DNA of 64,000 nucleotides from an uncultured delta proteobacterium (GCA_903892415.1 CAITIQ010000344.1:186001-250000), one strand, 5' to 3'; numbered from the stretch's first letter, positions 35,346 to 44,955 are shown. Notes: a model not told the origin generated them from the letters alone. Numbers and translations: made by a program.

Positions 35346-36392
35346 ATGAGCGCTGATCCCAATAAGAAGAGCGCACGTACGTTTCAATGTCGGGACGTCC
35401 TTTGGGAGACGTTCGAGCAAATGGCACGCGAGCTCGAGTGCTCCATCGACTACCTCATCAATGAGTCGATGAAGCAATACGCGCGGCAGCGAAGCTACAC
35501 GCCGTCGCCGCAAGGAGGACCGCCGGGTCCCCGCACTCCCTTCCCCCCGGCGAACAACCCGACCCCCCCGCCGCCACCTCCCGGCCCCAATCCGATGGGA
35601 CAAATGGGCGGCGGAATGATGCCTCCCAATTTCGGCCCGCCGAATCAGCAAGGGTTCGCACCGCTTCCCCCTCCGGGAGGTTACAACCAGGGCAATTCGC
35701 GGCCCCCGCCGATGGGTCCTGGCCCCGCAGCTCCTCCGCCCAAGCGGCCGAGCGTTCCTCCGCCGCCTCCGCAAGGTCGGCCGCCCGGGCCTCCCCCGAG
35801 CATGCGCCCCAACGGGGGTCCGCCGCCCCCGCCGCCGATGGGCACGTCCAGGGGCAACGTCCCGCCGAAGCCGCCGAGCGTTCCCCCGCCCCCGCCGCCC
35901 CCGCAACAGCAGTTCGGTGCGCCGCAGCAGGGCTACTATCAGCAGCCTCAACAGCCGCAACAACCGCAGGGCTTCCCGCCCCCGGCGCCGTATCCGCAGC
36001 AGCCCTTCAATCCGATGATGGGCAGCCCGCAACAACAGCACCTGGCTCCGCCGCCACCGCCACCGCCTCCTCCCCCGCAGCCGCAAGCGCAGCCGCAAGG
36101 TGGGCCGGCAGGCTCAACGCTTCACATCGTCTACCAAGGCCAGCGGTATCCGGTTACGAAAGACCGTTTCATCGTTGGGCGCGGCAAGCAGTCGAGCGAC
36201 ATGACGATCAAAGATCCGAACGTCTCTCGGCAACACGCGATGGTCGAGTACCTCAACGGTCAGTACTACATGGTGGACATGGGCTCGACGAACGGTGTCG
36301 AGTACAACGGCCAACGCATCGCTCGGAAGCAGATCGCCGAGGGCGATTTGTACCGAATCTGCGATCACGAGATTCGCTTCTCCTACCGGTGA
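35346..36392 (+). CDS. Ribbon-helix-helix / Pro-rich / FHA-domain protein
   Basis: A 348-residue cytoplasmic protein with three parts. Residues ~10-48 read like a ribbon-helix-helix DNA-binding unit (RTFQCRDVLWETFEQMAREL, then CSIDYLINESMKQYAR). Residues ~54-250 are an extreme Pro/Gly/Gln-rich linker. The C-terminal ~95 residues are an FHA domain with FIVGRGKQSSDMTI, the conserved SRQHA and STNGVEYNG, which binds phosphothreonine. It has the makings of a regulator read by Ser/Thr kinases; two kinase genes lie within 9 kb. The stop overlaps the start of the transpeptidase gene (GTGA). Confidence 0.85.
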   Translation: MSADPNKKSARTFQCRDVLWETFEQMARELECSIDYLINESMKQYARQRSYTPSPQGGPPGPRTPFPPANNPTPPPPPPGPNPMGQMGGGMMPPNFGPPNQQGFAPLPPPGGYNQGNSRPPPMGPGPAAPPPKRPSVPPPPPQGRPPGPPPSMRPNGGPPPPPPMGTSRGNVPPKPPSVPPPPPPPQQQFGAPQQGYYQQPQQPQQPQGFPPPAPYPQQPFNPMMGSPQQQHLAPPPPPPPPPPQPQAQPQGGPAGSTLHIVYQGQRYPVTKDRFIVGRGKQSSDMTIKDPNVSRQHAMVEYLNGQYYMVDMGSTNGVEYNGQRIARKQIAEGDLYRICDHEIRFSYR

Positions 36393-37729
36393 AAACCTCG
36401 CCGTCGGGTGCGAAGGGTCGAGAGGTCCTTCGCATCCTGATCGTTTTCGGATTGGCGCTGAGCTTGGGTTCCGCAGAAGCCCAACCAGCCGATCGCTGGG
36501 AGTTGCCGGCCGGACCGCAGGCGCAAGGTCCCTGGTATGGCAGCGACGCGCCGCTACCGGCGTGGGCAACGGCAGTACGTATCTTGCGGACCGACGAGTC
36601 GCTGCTCGTTGACGCGTCCAAGGGCGCTGCGCGGCGTGGTTCGGCCGCGCGAGAGGCACGCTTGCCCTTGTTTGCGGCGCGCGGCGGAGCTGGCTGTTCG
36701 AGCCCCTGGTATTCGGTTGGTCCCGAGGCCTGGGTTTGTGGCGACAACGTCGAGCTAAGTCGCGGAACCCCCGTCCCGGCGGATGTCAAAACCTACCCGC
36801 AAAGCCCAGATGGCCTCCCCTATCGCTACTACTTCGTCGGACCAAACGGGACGAGCACGTTCAAGAGGCTGCGAGAGGTTGGCGTTGGTGAGCCGGCGCA
36901 GGTGCTCGATCCGGGGTTTGCCGTCGGCATCTTGGAGGAACGCGCCTTCGACGGACAACGCTACGGCTTGAGCGGCAACGATTATTGGATCCCGATGTCG
37001 GATCTGAACCCGGCCCGGCCAATAAGCTTTCAAGGCGCGGAGGTGCCAGCGAGTGACCACAAGTCGGTCCCGTTCGGCTGGGTCGTGACGAACAGCGCTC
37101 GCGTGTATTCGAAGCCCAACCGCGCGGCGATCACGAGCGAGTCGCTACCGCAGTTCATGCGCGTGGACGTCGTGCCGGAAACCGGCTCGAGCAAGCCGAG
37201 CGACTTCCTTCAGCTTGGCGAAAAGCGTTGGGTCTTGGCCAAAGAGGTGCGCCACCAAAGCTCCGCGAGCCCTCCGGATGAGGTCAACGTCAGCGCGCAC
37301 GAGCGCTGGATCGACGTTGAACTTGCCACGCAAACGCTCACGGCGTTCGAGGGCGACCAACCGATCTTCGCCACCATTGTTTCCACCGGCAAAGGCCGAC
37401 CAGGGTCAGCCAATGCCACGCCGAAGGGGACCTTCCGCGTGTGGGCCAAGCTTGGGGCTGCCAACATGGACAACCTCGAAGATGAGGGCGCTAACCGCTT
37501 CTGGCGGATGGAGAGCGTTCCCTACGTCCAATACTTTTCAAAAGGAGTGGGACTACACGGAGCCTATTGGCATCGCGGCTTCGGCAATGTGCGCAGTCAC
37601 GGCTGCGTCAACTTGGCACCGCTCGACGCGCAACGGCTCTTCTACATGACCACGCCCCGACTGCCCGCCGGCTGGACGGCGGTGCTGCCCAGCGAACACG
37701 AACTTGGTACTGTCGTTCGTGTTCGCTGA
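36389..37729 (+). CDS. L,D-transpeptidase (YkuD family)
   Basis: A 446-residue secreted enzyme that forms or breaks 3-3 peptidoglycan cross-links, or attaches proteins to peptidoglycan. It starts at a GTG overlapping the FHA stop by 4 bp. A signal sequence with a hydrophobic core (LRILIVFGLALSLGSAEAQ) follows ~14 residues. A ~290-residue N-terminal region is of unknown fold. The YkuD domain at the C-terminus shows ATPKGTFRVWAK, H390 in LHGAYWH, and the catalytic SHGCVNL with Cys406. Coupling to an FHA protein suggests phosphorylation-dependent control of cell-wall remodelling, which is inference. Confidence 0.88.
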   Translation: MKTSPSGAKGREVLRILIVFGLALSLGSAEAQPADRWELPAGPQAQGPWYGSDAPLPAWATAVRILRTDESLLVDASKGAARRGSAAREARLPLFAARGGAGCSSPWYSVGPEAWVCGDNVELSRGTPVPADVKTYPQSPDGLPYRYYFVGPNGTSTFKRLREVGVGEPAQVLDPGFAVGILEERAFDGQRYGLSGNDYWIPMSDLNPARPISFQGAEVPASDHKSVPFGWVVTNSARVYSKPNRAAITSESLPQFMRVDVVPETGSSKPSDFLQLGEKRWVLAKEVRHQSSASPPDEVNVSAHERWIDVELATQTLTAFEGDQPIFATIVSTGKGRPGSANATPKGTFRVWAKLGAANMDNLEDEGANRFWRMESVPYVQYFSKGVGLHGAYWHRGFGNVRSHGCVNLAPLDAQRLFYMTTPRLPAGWTAVLPSEHELGTVVRVR

Positions 37730-37740
37730 TGCGCTCAGCT

Positions 37741-37762
37741 GAGCTGCGACCTGCGGCAGCTC
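37741..37762. terminator. Bidirectional hairpin between the L,D-transpeptidase and trxA
   Basis: GAGCTGC (37741-37747) and GCAGCTC (37756-37762) make a perfect 7-bp stem with an 8-nt loop in the 31-bp space between these convergent genes, touching the trxA stop. There is no T-run, so strength is uncertain. Confidence 0.35.
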
Positions 37763-38084
37763 AAACGCCGAGCAGCTGAACCAGCTTGTCGCGATTGGTC
37801 AGGCCAACGTGTTGGGCGATCTTTTGGCCGTTCTTGAAGACCATCACCGTCGGCACGCTGCGTACGCCGTACTTTTGCGCTGTTCCCGGCGCGTCGTCGA
37901 TGTCGCACTTGCCGACTCGAACCTGACCGGCGAAATCATCCGCCAGCTTCTCGACGATGGGAGCGAGTTGTTTGCACGGCCCACACCAGGTGGCCGTGAA
38001 GTCCACGAGGACCGGGACATCGCTCTTGAGCACGTCCGCCTCGAAGTTTGCATCGTTGAAGGCCTGCACGTTCTTGCTGCCCAT
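37761..38084 (-). CDS. trxA: Thioredoxin
   Basis: A 107-residue thioredoxin with the active site WCGPC (C34, C37), the family blocks DVPVLVDFTATWCGPCKQL and GVRSVPTVMVFKNG including the cis-proline. It is the standard cytoplasmic disulfide reductant and has no signal peptide. The start is chosen at the ATG at 38084 because AAGGAG lies 7 nt ahead; in-frame starts further upstream would add residues without a ribosome-binding site. It stands alone, divergent from the glycosyltransferase gene. Confidence 0.95.
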   Translation of the reverse strand: MGSKNVQAFNDANFEADVLKSDVPVLVDFTATWCGPCKQLAPIVEKLADDFAGQVRVGKCDIDDAPGTAQKYGVRSVPTVMVFKNGQKIAQHVGLTNRDKLVQLLGV

Positions 38085-38178
38085 CACCATTCTCCTTGCG
38101 TTTGAATAGAGGCGCACCCGCCGGTTTGGAACGGTGGTGGGGTTGCCTGCGGGTCGTTAAGGTAAGCGCCAAGTAGGC

Positions 38179-38919
38179 GTGCGGCAAGTGGAGCGAGTGA
38201 GCAACACTGGATTGTTGGTGGTGACACCAACGCTAAACGAGCGTGACAACGTTCGGGTCTTCGCGCATGGGCTGTTTAACAGCTGCCCCGAGGCACACCT
38301 GCTCTTCGTCGACGACAACTCCCCGGACGGGACAGGGGCGGTTCTCGACGAGCTCTGCGCAGAAGATCCGAGAATCCACGTGCTTCATCGTGTCGGCCGG
38401 CTCGGTTTGGGCTCCGCGTACGTGGCTGGGTTTGTGTGGGGACTCAGCAACGGCTACCAGCGTATCGCCGAGATGGACGCGGATCTCTCGCACGATCCGC
38501 AGGACTTACCGAAGCTCGCTGCCGCATTGGACGCCGGAGCCGATCTCGCGCTCGGCTCGCGCAACGTTGCGGGCGGAGGCGTGCGCGGATGGGGCCTTGG
38601 CCGTCACCTTCTCTCCAAGGGAGGCTCGGCGTATTCGCGGCTGGGGCTCGGGGTGCCGGTCAAAGACATGACCACCGGCTTCAAGCTCTACAGTCGACGA
38701 GCGTTGCTGACGATCGAACCGCTGAGCCTGCGATCCAACGGCTATGCCTTCCAAATCGAAACGACTGCACGAGCGCTGCGCCGGGGCCTGCGGGTGGTCG
38801 AGGTGCCGATTGTGTTCGTCGATCGAAGGGTCGGTCAGTCGAAGATGAATCTTGGAATCTGCGTGGAAGCGTTTGGCTTCGTCCTGCGCGCACGGGCCAA
38901 AGGCGCGTTGGGCTTTTGA
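38179..38919 (+). CDS. Polyprenol-phosphate mannosyltransferase-like GT2 glycosyltransferase
   Basis: A 246-residue family 2 glycosyltransferase. It has the DPM1-type blocks VVTPTLNERDNV, LLFVDDNSPDGTG, MDADLSHDP (the DxD metal site), ALGSRNVAGGGV and VPIVFVDRRVGQSKMN. It lacks C-terminal membrane helices, so it is the soluble, DPM1-like short form that transfers a sugar from GDP- or UDP-sugar to a lipid phosphate on the inner membrane face. Three GTG codons (38179, 38188, 38197) could be the start; the last has GGAG close by. It could provide donors for protein or lipid glycosylation. Confidence 0.88.
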   Translation: MRQVERVSNTGLLVVTPTLNERDNVRVFAHGLFNSCPEAHLLFVDDNSPDGTGAVLDELCAEDPRIHVLHRVGRLGLGSAYVAGFVWGLSNGYQRIAEMDADLSHDPQDLPKLAAALDAGADLALGSRNVAGGGVRGWGLGRHLLSKGGSAYSRLGLGVPVKDMTTGFKLYSRRALLTIEPLSLRSNGYAFQIETTARALRRGLRVVEVPIVFVDRRVGQSKMNLGICVEAFGFVLRARAKGALGF

Positions 38920-38967
38920 CGGCCAGGAAAGCGGCTCCGCAATCGGCTGTCTCTGCTAGCCTGCGCT

Positions 38968-40911
38968 TTGGTGGGGGCACCGTCGCTCTCACAAGGCCAT
39001 CCGCCCGTGTCAGCTAGCAGCCCCCATCGCATTCGTGACTCGCTCATTGGAACGGCTCTGAAAGGGAACGCCGGGCGCACGTTCTACCTGAGAGAGCTCT
39101 TGGGTGAAGGCGGACAAGGCTGGGTCTTCAAGGCGAACTACGACGATCCGGATGGCTTTTGGATCGTGGTCAAGCTGCTGCGACCGGAGGGCCTCAGCCA
39201 AGAGACGCTGGAGCGCTTCGAGCGAGAGACGCGCGCGCTGCAGGTGTTGGGGGCGCAAGCTACGCCGAACCCCAACATCGTGCGCTTCTACGATCATGGC
39301 ATTCACAACCTGAAGCTTTACGGCGCGGATCTGCTGTTGCCGTTCATTGCCATCGAGTACGTGAACGGGCCAACGCTCGCGAGCGTGATCGACGCGACCT
39401 ACGGGCGAGGAATGACGGCCTCTCGCGTGCTTCGAATCATGCGGCAGGTGTCACACGCGCTCACGACGGTCCATGAGAACAACATCGTCCACCGAGACTT
39501 GAAGCCGAGCAACATCCTGCTCGAGGACCAGACCGGTCGCGAGGTTGCCAAGATCACAGACTTTGGTTTGGTCAAAGCCCCAGCCCTTTCATCAAAGGCC
39601 ACCGCTACCATCGCGGGAGCAACGCTGGGCTATGCACCCCCCGAGCAATATGAGCTCGGCAACAGTCGGGTCAGCCCGCGCACCGACGTCTTTTCATTTG
39701 GCGCAATCCTGTTCGAGATGTTGAGCGGCCGCGTCGCGTTCCCGCACATCCAGGGGGACAGCCCGCTGCGAACGGTGGCGCGAATGCTGACCGGCGAGCG
39801 ACCATCGCTGGCCAAACATACGTTGACGCTCTCACCCGAGCTCGGGCGCATGCCGACAGCCATCGCGACGCTCGATCAGGAACTTGCGCGAGCAACCGCT
39901 GCAGATCCATCGGCCAGGCAGGAGTCGGTGGCCGCGTTGTGGGCGCCGGTGGAAGAAGTACTTCGCGTGCTTGCGCAGCGTGAGAGCTCCTCCTCGAGTT
40001 CCCGCCAACCGAAGGCGCAGACGGCCTTACGAACCACCGCCTCGATGCGAGTTGCACCGCTCGCTCGCGAGCGTTTCAGGGCAGGCGCTTTTCTCCCCGA
40101 GCTCGATCTCTACTTCGCGCTGGGAATGAACGGGCTCTACACGGCGAGCCGAGGGACGTGGCGCGCGCTCGCGTTCTCGATGCCGCTCGACGTACGAGCC
40201 ATTCGCGGTGTGGTACGCCGAGGCCACGAACACGTCCTGGTGTATGGCGATAGCGGTCTCGTAGCGAGCGTGGACTTCCGAGGCACCGTCACTCCGTTTC
40301 GTATGCCGGACGCTGACTGCAACTGGTTCGGCGCCTTTACCGATGACGGAGACTGCATCCTCTCCGGCGAACGGCGCTCACGAGCGATGGGCGTCCTTGC
40401 TGAAATCGGCAGCAACGTGCACTTGCACAACGTCGCAGGCACCACGCGGCTTCACGCAGCCACGCGGCTCTCTTCAGGGGCGCTGCTTTGCTGCGGAAGC
40501 CACGGGGATCTGGTCCAAGTCTCGGCCAACCATCAGCGAGAGGTGGCTTGGGGCAAGACCGGGCATCTGTTCTCCCTCGCGCGGAACCAACATGGCGCCT
40601 TCGCGGTCGGCAGCGGAGGTCACGCGCTTTCGATCACCATGACCACCAGCTTCGATCGCGACACGAGTGGGGAGCTCACCTGCTCGCTCGAGAGCGTCCA
40701 CACCACCAAGGATCTCGTGGCGACCAAGCTGGGGCCACGCGGAACGGCTTGGGCAGTTGGACAAAACGCGCGCTTGCTCGAGCGACGTGGTGCGGTTTGG
40801 CAGCGGATCCCGATTGAAGGCCTCGCAGACAACTTCATCGCGCTCGACATGACGGCGAGCAGCGTGCTGGTCCTTTCTGAAGACGGCACCCTGATCGAAA
40901 ATCCGTTGTGA
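38968..40911 (+). CDS. Ser/Thr protein kinase with C-terminal propeller-like domain
   Basis: A 647-residue Hanks-type kinase with glycine loop GEGGQGWV, catalytic Lys69 in VVKLL, HRDLKPSN with Asp177, and DFG (198-200), so it is expected to be active. A Ser/Gln-rich linker after ~330 leads to a ~280-residue C-terminal part with repeated strand blocks (LDLYFALGMNGLYTASRG, HVLVYGDSGLVASVDF, GAFAVGSGGHALS, GTAWAVGQNARLLE) that look like blades of a beta-propeller. There is no membrane segment, so it is a cytoplasmic sensor kinase. The start is uncertain (TTG 38968, GTG 38971 or GTG 39007). Confidence 0.88.
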   Translation: MVGAPSLSQGHPPVSASSPHRIRDSLIGTALKGNAGRTFYLRELLGEGGQGWVFKANYDDPDGFWIVVKLLRPEGLSQETLERFERETRALQVLGAQATPNPNIVRFYDHGIHNLKLYGADLLLPFIAIEYVNGPTLASVIDATYGRGMTASRVLRIMRQVSHALTTVHENNIVHRDLKPSNILLEDQTGREVAKITDFGLVKAPALSSKATATIAGATLGYAPPEQYELGNSRVSPRTDVFSFGAILFEMLSGRVAFPHIQGDSPLRTVARMLTGERPSLAKHTLTLSPELGRMPTAIATLDQELARATAADPSARQESVAALWAPVEEVLRVLAQRESSSSSSRQPKAQTALRTTASMRVAPLARERFRAGAFLPELDLYFALGMNGLYTASRGTWRALAFSMPLDVRAIRGVVRRGHEHVLVYGDSGLVASVDFRGTVTPFRMPDADCNWFGAFTDDGDCILSGERRSRAMGVLAEIGSNVHLHNVAGTTRLHAATRLSSGALLCCGSHGDLVQVSANHQREVAWGKTGHLFSLARNQHGAFAVGSGGHALSITMTTSFDRDTSGELTCSLESVHTTKDLVATKLGPRGTAWAVGQNARLLERRGAVWQRIPIEGLADNFIALDMTASSVLVLSEDGTLIENPL

Positions 40912-40918
40912 CGAGCCG

Positions 40919-42544
40919 CTAGCGAAGCAGGCCTAGAGCGTCGGCGGCGAGCAGGTAACCGCCGAGCATGCGGCCTTGTTTGGAGAGCGCACGCGGAGTC
41001 GATAAGGCGCTGAGCAAAGCCGTCGCACGGACTCGCAACGCTTCGTCTTGGCGTTGCTCGGCCAAACGCGCAAGCAGGCGGACCACCAGCAGGTTGGCCT
41101 CGAAGGGCCGCCGTCGCTCGGCGAAGACGCCCACGGCGTTGGGATCGGCGGTGGAGGCGAAGTACGTCCCTTCACTCGAGCCGAAGTCGAGCTCGATACG
41201 CTGGGCAATGCGCAGTGCAACCTCGGCATAACGAGGCTCAGCGCTGGCCTGCGCTAATTCAACAAGTCCCAATCCGAGCGCCGCTGCATCAGCGAGGAAA
41301 CGGTGGCTTCGCCCTCCCTCGACCGTACGGGAGACGCGGCCCTCGGCGTCGACGTTCGAAGCAATCAGCTTGTCTGCAGCCTTGCGTGCGATGGCGACCA
41401 CCTTGGGGTCGGACGCCGCTGCACCGAAGTTGCTGATCGCCGCGATCGCCAAACCGTTCTCGTACGGATAGGTACTCTTGTCGATGCGAGGCATGCCGAG
41501 CGAACGTCGCTCTGCGTCATCCTTTGCATAGAACACGTGGCCATCGACGAACCGGGCGGCGGGCTCGTGAGAGCCGACGTCCGCATCTTGGCTGACGAAG
41601 AACAGGCCGTTCTCGTCGGAGAGGAAGTTCACCATGTAGGAGAGCACTGCGCGGCCGTCGGCGAGGAACGCTGGATCTTGGCTCGCGCGAAAGCCCTCCG
41701 CGTAGCCCGCTAGATTGGCCGCTTGATAGGTCATCAGCTTCTCGAAGTGAGGTCGGTCCCAGCTACCGCCGTCCGAGTACTGATAGAGCCCGCCCCACAC
41801 AGGATCGATCAGAGCGTGTTGCGCGCGCATGGTTTGTTGCAATCGCGCTTTGGCGCGAGGATCACCGCGCAGGGCTCGGCGCGCTTCGAAATGAAGGTTC
41901 TCACCGAGCGGGGCCTTCTGGCGACGCCCCCAACCACCCAACTCCTGATCGTAATAATCGTCGAGTTCGAACAGGACGTGGGCAACGACCCAGGGCAGCT
42001 CTTCAGGCTGTGCCGCTCGATTTCCCGAGCCCGACTCCAACTCCTCTGCTCGGCTCGCGGCCGTTAGCGAGCGCAAGGTCGGGAGCAGCTCTTCCTTGGG
42101 CACGTAACCGCGCAGCTTTCCCAGCTCTTGCGCGGAACTGCTGAGCAAAATCGTGGCGGGCCAGCCGTAGTCTCCGTAGCGCTCCGCGACATCAGGGTGC
42201 TCATCGATGTTTACGCGAATCGTGATGAAGCGATCTCGCAGCAACGCACCGACCTCCGGGTCGGTGTAGGTCGTGGCGTCCATCACATGGCACCAGTGAC
42301 ACCATTCCGCGGCACCATCGAGCAGGATGAACTTCCCCTCCTTCGCCGCGCGCTCGAAGCTCGCCGGCGCATAGGGCAGCCAGTCGAACAGGCGCGCTTT
42401 GCCAGCTTCGCGTGCCTTCACGATGTTGACGGAGTCCGGCGTGCCAGCTCGAACGAGGCCCGCGTTCAAAGGAGGTTCCGCTGGCGTCACGGCGGAAGCG
42501 CAACCTGCGAACAGCAGTGGGAGCAGTGAACGGAAGCGCAACAC
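40919..42544 (-). CDS. YyaL/SSP411-like protein: thioredoxin-like domain plus alpha/alpha barrel, lipoprotein
   Basis: About 541 residues from a GTG at 42544, which gives a clean lipoprotein signal ending LLFAGCAS; a TTG at 42592 would add 16 residues and abut the divergent gene directly. The N-terminal domain is thioredoxin-like with CHWCH in AAEWCHWCHVMD and YGDYGWPATILL, as in the DUF255/SSP411 (spermatogenesis-associated protein 20) family. The rest is a helical six-hairpin-like region. Family members are usually cytoplasmic and about 600-700 residues; this version is shorter and lipidated. The function of the family is unclear; a redox or glycan-related role has been proposed. Confidence 0.82.
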   Translation of the reverse strand: MLRFRSLLPLLFAGCASAVTPAEPPLNAGLVRAGTPDSVNIVKAREAGKARLFDWLPYAPASFERAAKEGKFILLDGAAEWCHWCHVMDATTYTDPEVGALLRDRFITIRVNIDEHPDVAERYGDYGWPATILLSSSAQELGKLRGYVPKEELLPTLRSLTAASRAEELESGSGNRAAQPEELPWVVAHVLFELDDYYDQELGGWGRRQKAPLGENLHFEARRALRGDPRAKARLQQTMRAQHALIDPVWGGLYQYSDGGSWDRPHFEKLMTYQAANLAGYAEGFRASQDPAFLADGRAVLSYMVNFLSDENGLFFVSQDADVGSHEPAARFVDGHVFYAKDDAERRSLGMPRIDKSTYPYENGLAIAAISNFGAAASDPKVVAIARKAADKLIASNVDAEGRVSRTVEGGRSHRFLADAAALGLGLVELAQASAEPRYAEVALRIAQRIELDFGSSEGTYFASTADPNAVGVFAERRRPFEANLLVVRLLARLAEQRQDEALRVRATALLSALSTPRALSKQGRMLGGYLLAADALGLLR

Positions 42545-42591
42545 GGCTGCTCTACGCTGCAACTCGACGAAAGGATCGATAGACTGACGCA

Positions 42592-44949
42592 ATGGGGCTA
42601 CTTCGACCGAACTTCATGCGGGGCTTTGGGCTTGGTCTCTTGGTTTTGGCGCACGGCGCTTGCGGAGACGACGGCAACAGCGGTGGGACTCCCGCAACCG
42701 GTGGCAGTGGCGCAGCCGCTGGCAGCGGCGGAACTGGCGCGGCCGGACCGAGCGGCGGCGGCGGTCAGGTTTTCGCTGGAGGAGGAGGAGCCTCGGGCTG
42801 TGTTGCGGGTGAGCCGTGCGATGGCGGCGTCTGCGACGACACTGGCGCATGTTGCCCGTTCTCCAACGCTTGCGGCACCACCTGTTGCAGCGGTGGCGAG
42901 GTGTGCGCCTTCTTGCAATGCCTCGTTCCGGGAGCCGCGTGCACCGACGATAAAGAGTGCGCGGACGGTGAGTACTGCGACTTCTCCTTGGGGGAGCCCG
43001 ACGCCGGTGGCGGTGGGGCGGGTGGAAGCGGTGGCGGTGCCGGTGGACCAAGCTGCACCGGCGGAGTGGAATTGCCCGACGGAAAATGTATGCCCAAGCC
43101 CCCGGTCTGCCCGGGAGGAATGGAGCCCGGGGACCCGCCGACCTGCATCACCAGTTGTGAATACCATCCGCCCCTTGGCGTGTTCACGCCGGAGCTCAAA
43201 TACAGCTGGGGCAACCCAGCGAGCACCACCGACAACGTGATGATGAGCCCGATCGTCATCCAACTCGACGACGACAACTGCGACATGATCGTCGATGAGC
43301 GTGACATCCCCGAGATCGTCTTTTTCACCTTCGACGGCAACGACTACAACAACACCAGCGGGACCAGCTCCACACTGCACGCGATCTCGATCGTGCTTGG
43401 CCAGGTCGTCGAGAAGTTTGCGGTCAAGACCAACGGCGTCTCCGCCGACGCGCCGGGCCGGTCGATCGCGGCAGGCGACATCGACGGCGACGGCCTGAAT
43501 GAGATCGTCGTTTGCACGAAGGACGGTCGGCTCAGAGCCTACGAGAACGACGGGACGGTCAAGTGGCTCAGCCCAGCGCGCGCCTGCTTCATGCCCAGCA
43601 TCGCCGATCTCGACCAAGACGGTTTGCCGGAGGTGATCGATCTAGGTCATGTGGTGGACGGCGCTACCGGCGCGACGAAGGCCACCTTCCAAACCGATCG
43701 CTACCCCATCGTTTACGACGTCGATGGTGACGGCCTGCTCGACATCGTGACGCCGCAACGCGTGCACGCTGCGGACGGCAGCGTGAAGGTCGATAGCGGC
43801 ATCGTCGGAACACACGCTGCAGTTGGTGACCTCGATCTCGACGGTATCCCTGAGATCGTCACGGTGGACACCAACACCCACCTGGTGAGCGTGTGGAACG
43901 TACCTGCGCCGGGGACGTTCCAAATCATTCGCCAAGGGCTCGATCTCAACGAGGGCATCTCACCCAACCCTTGTTGCGCCGCTAATCCAAACGCGGCCGG
44001 CTGCACGCGCGGCGGTGGGACACCGACGATCGCGCGCTTCAACGACGACGAGTATCCCGACGTGGGCCTGGCCGGCGGAATTGGCTACGTCGTATTCGAC
44101 GGGCAGCTACTCACGGATGGCGTTACGCCAGCGCAGAACACGCGAGCTTGGTTGACCCAAACGCAGGACTGCTCGTCGGCGCAAACGGGCTCCAGCGTTT
44201 TCGACTTCGACGGGGACGGCAAAGCCGAGGTCATCTACGCCGATGAAGTCACGCTGCACATCTACTCGGGAGACCTGGGAGCTCCGCTGTTCGAGACGTG
44301 CAACACCAACGGCACCTTGTGGGAGTACCCGCTGGTCGCGGACGTCGACAGCGACGGGCACGCCGACATCATCGTCGCGTCCAACTCCTATTCGGGCTTC
44401 AACTGCGGAGGCACCAAGACCACCGGCATTCGAGTGTTTGGTGATACCGAGGGCAAGTGGGTGCGCACCCGCAGAGTCTGGAACCAGCATCCGTATCACG
44501 TGACCAACGTCGAAGAGAGTGGAGCCATCCCAGCCGTTGAGGTTGCCAACTTTGCCGCGGAGGGGCTCAACAACTTCCGCCAGAACGTTCAGCCCTCCGG
44601 ACAATTCTCTGCGCCGGATCTCGTGGTTTCGCTGCGCCCAGCCTGCGGTCGGGACTACGGCCTGATCGCGCGCGTGCTCAACATTGGTGAAGCTCCGGTT
44701 GAACCAGGCGTACCCGTAGGTTTTTACGAAGGCACACCTCCCGATGGCAGCTCGCTCGGTGCCGCTAACACCAGTCAGACGTTGTACCCGCTCACCTACG
44801 AGGACGTCTTCCTTCCGCTGACTTCGGAGCCGCTGCTCAGCGTCTACGCGATCGTTGACGACGGTATGCCGCCGCACCCATGGCACGAGTGCCGCACCGA
44901 CAACAACGTCTCCGAGCCGACGAGCGCGTCCTGCGGCATTCCCCAGTGA
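42592..44949 (+). CDS. FG-GAP/VCBS-repeat lipoprotein with Cys-rich N-terminal region
   Basis: A 785-residue cell-surface protein. The signal ends in an atypical lipobox (AHGAC), followed by a Gly/Ala/Ser linker and ~130 residues with many Cys pairs (CDGGVCDDTGACC, CGTTCCSGGEVC). The main part is a seven-bladed-type propeller of FG-GAP/VCBS repeats with calcium-loop signatures such as AAGDIDGDGLNEI, ADLDQDGLPEV, YDVDGDGLLDI, GDLDLDGIPEI and FDFDGDGKAEV. A C-terminal immunoglobulin-like domain (LVVSLRPACGRDYGLIARVLN, in part) follows. It is likely an adhesion or binding protein exported to the surface. It is divergent from the YyaL-like gene. Confidence 0.82.
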   Translation: MGLLRPNFMRGFGLGLLVLAHGACGDDGNSGGTPATGGSGAAAGSGGTGAAGPSGGGGQVFAGGGGASGCVAGEPCDGGVCDDTGACCPFSNACGTTCCSGGEVCAFLQCLVPGAACTDDKECADGEYCDFSLGEPDAGGGGAGGSGGGAGGPSCTGGVELPDGKCMPKPPVCPGGMEPGDPPTCITSCEYHPPLGVFTPELKYSWGNPASTTDNVMMSPIVIQLDDDNCDMIVDERDIPEIVFFTFDGNDYNNTSGTSSTLHAISIVLGQVVEKFAVKTNGVSADAPGRSIAAGDIDGDGLNEIVVCTKDGRLRAYENDGTVKWLSPARACFMPSIADLDQDGLPEVIDLGHVVDGATGATKATFQTDRYPIVYDVDGDGLLDIVTPQRVHAADGSVKVDSGIVGTHAAVGDLDLDGIPEIVTVDTNTHLVSVWNVPAPGTFQIIRQGLDLNEGISPNPCCAANPNAAGCTRGGGTPTIARFNDDEYPDVGLAGGIGYVVFDGQLLTDGVTPAQNTRAWLTQTQDCSSAQTGSSVFDFDGDGKAEVIYADEVTLHIYSGDLGAPLFETCNTNGTLWEYPLVADVDSDGHADIIVASNSYSGFNCGGTKTTGIRVFGDTEGKWVRTRRVWNQHPYHVTNVEESGAIPAVEVANFAAEGLNNFRQNVQPSGQFSAPDLVVSLRPACGRDYGLIARVLNIGEAPVEPGVPVGFYEGTPPDGSSLGAANTSQTLYPLTYEDVFLPLTSEPLLSVYAIVDDGMPPHPWHECRTDNNVSEPTSASCGIPQ

Positions 44950-44955
44950 CAGGTC

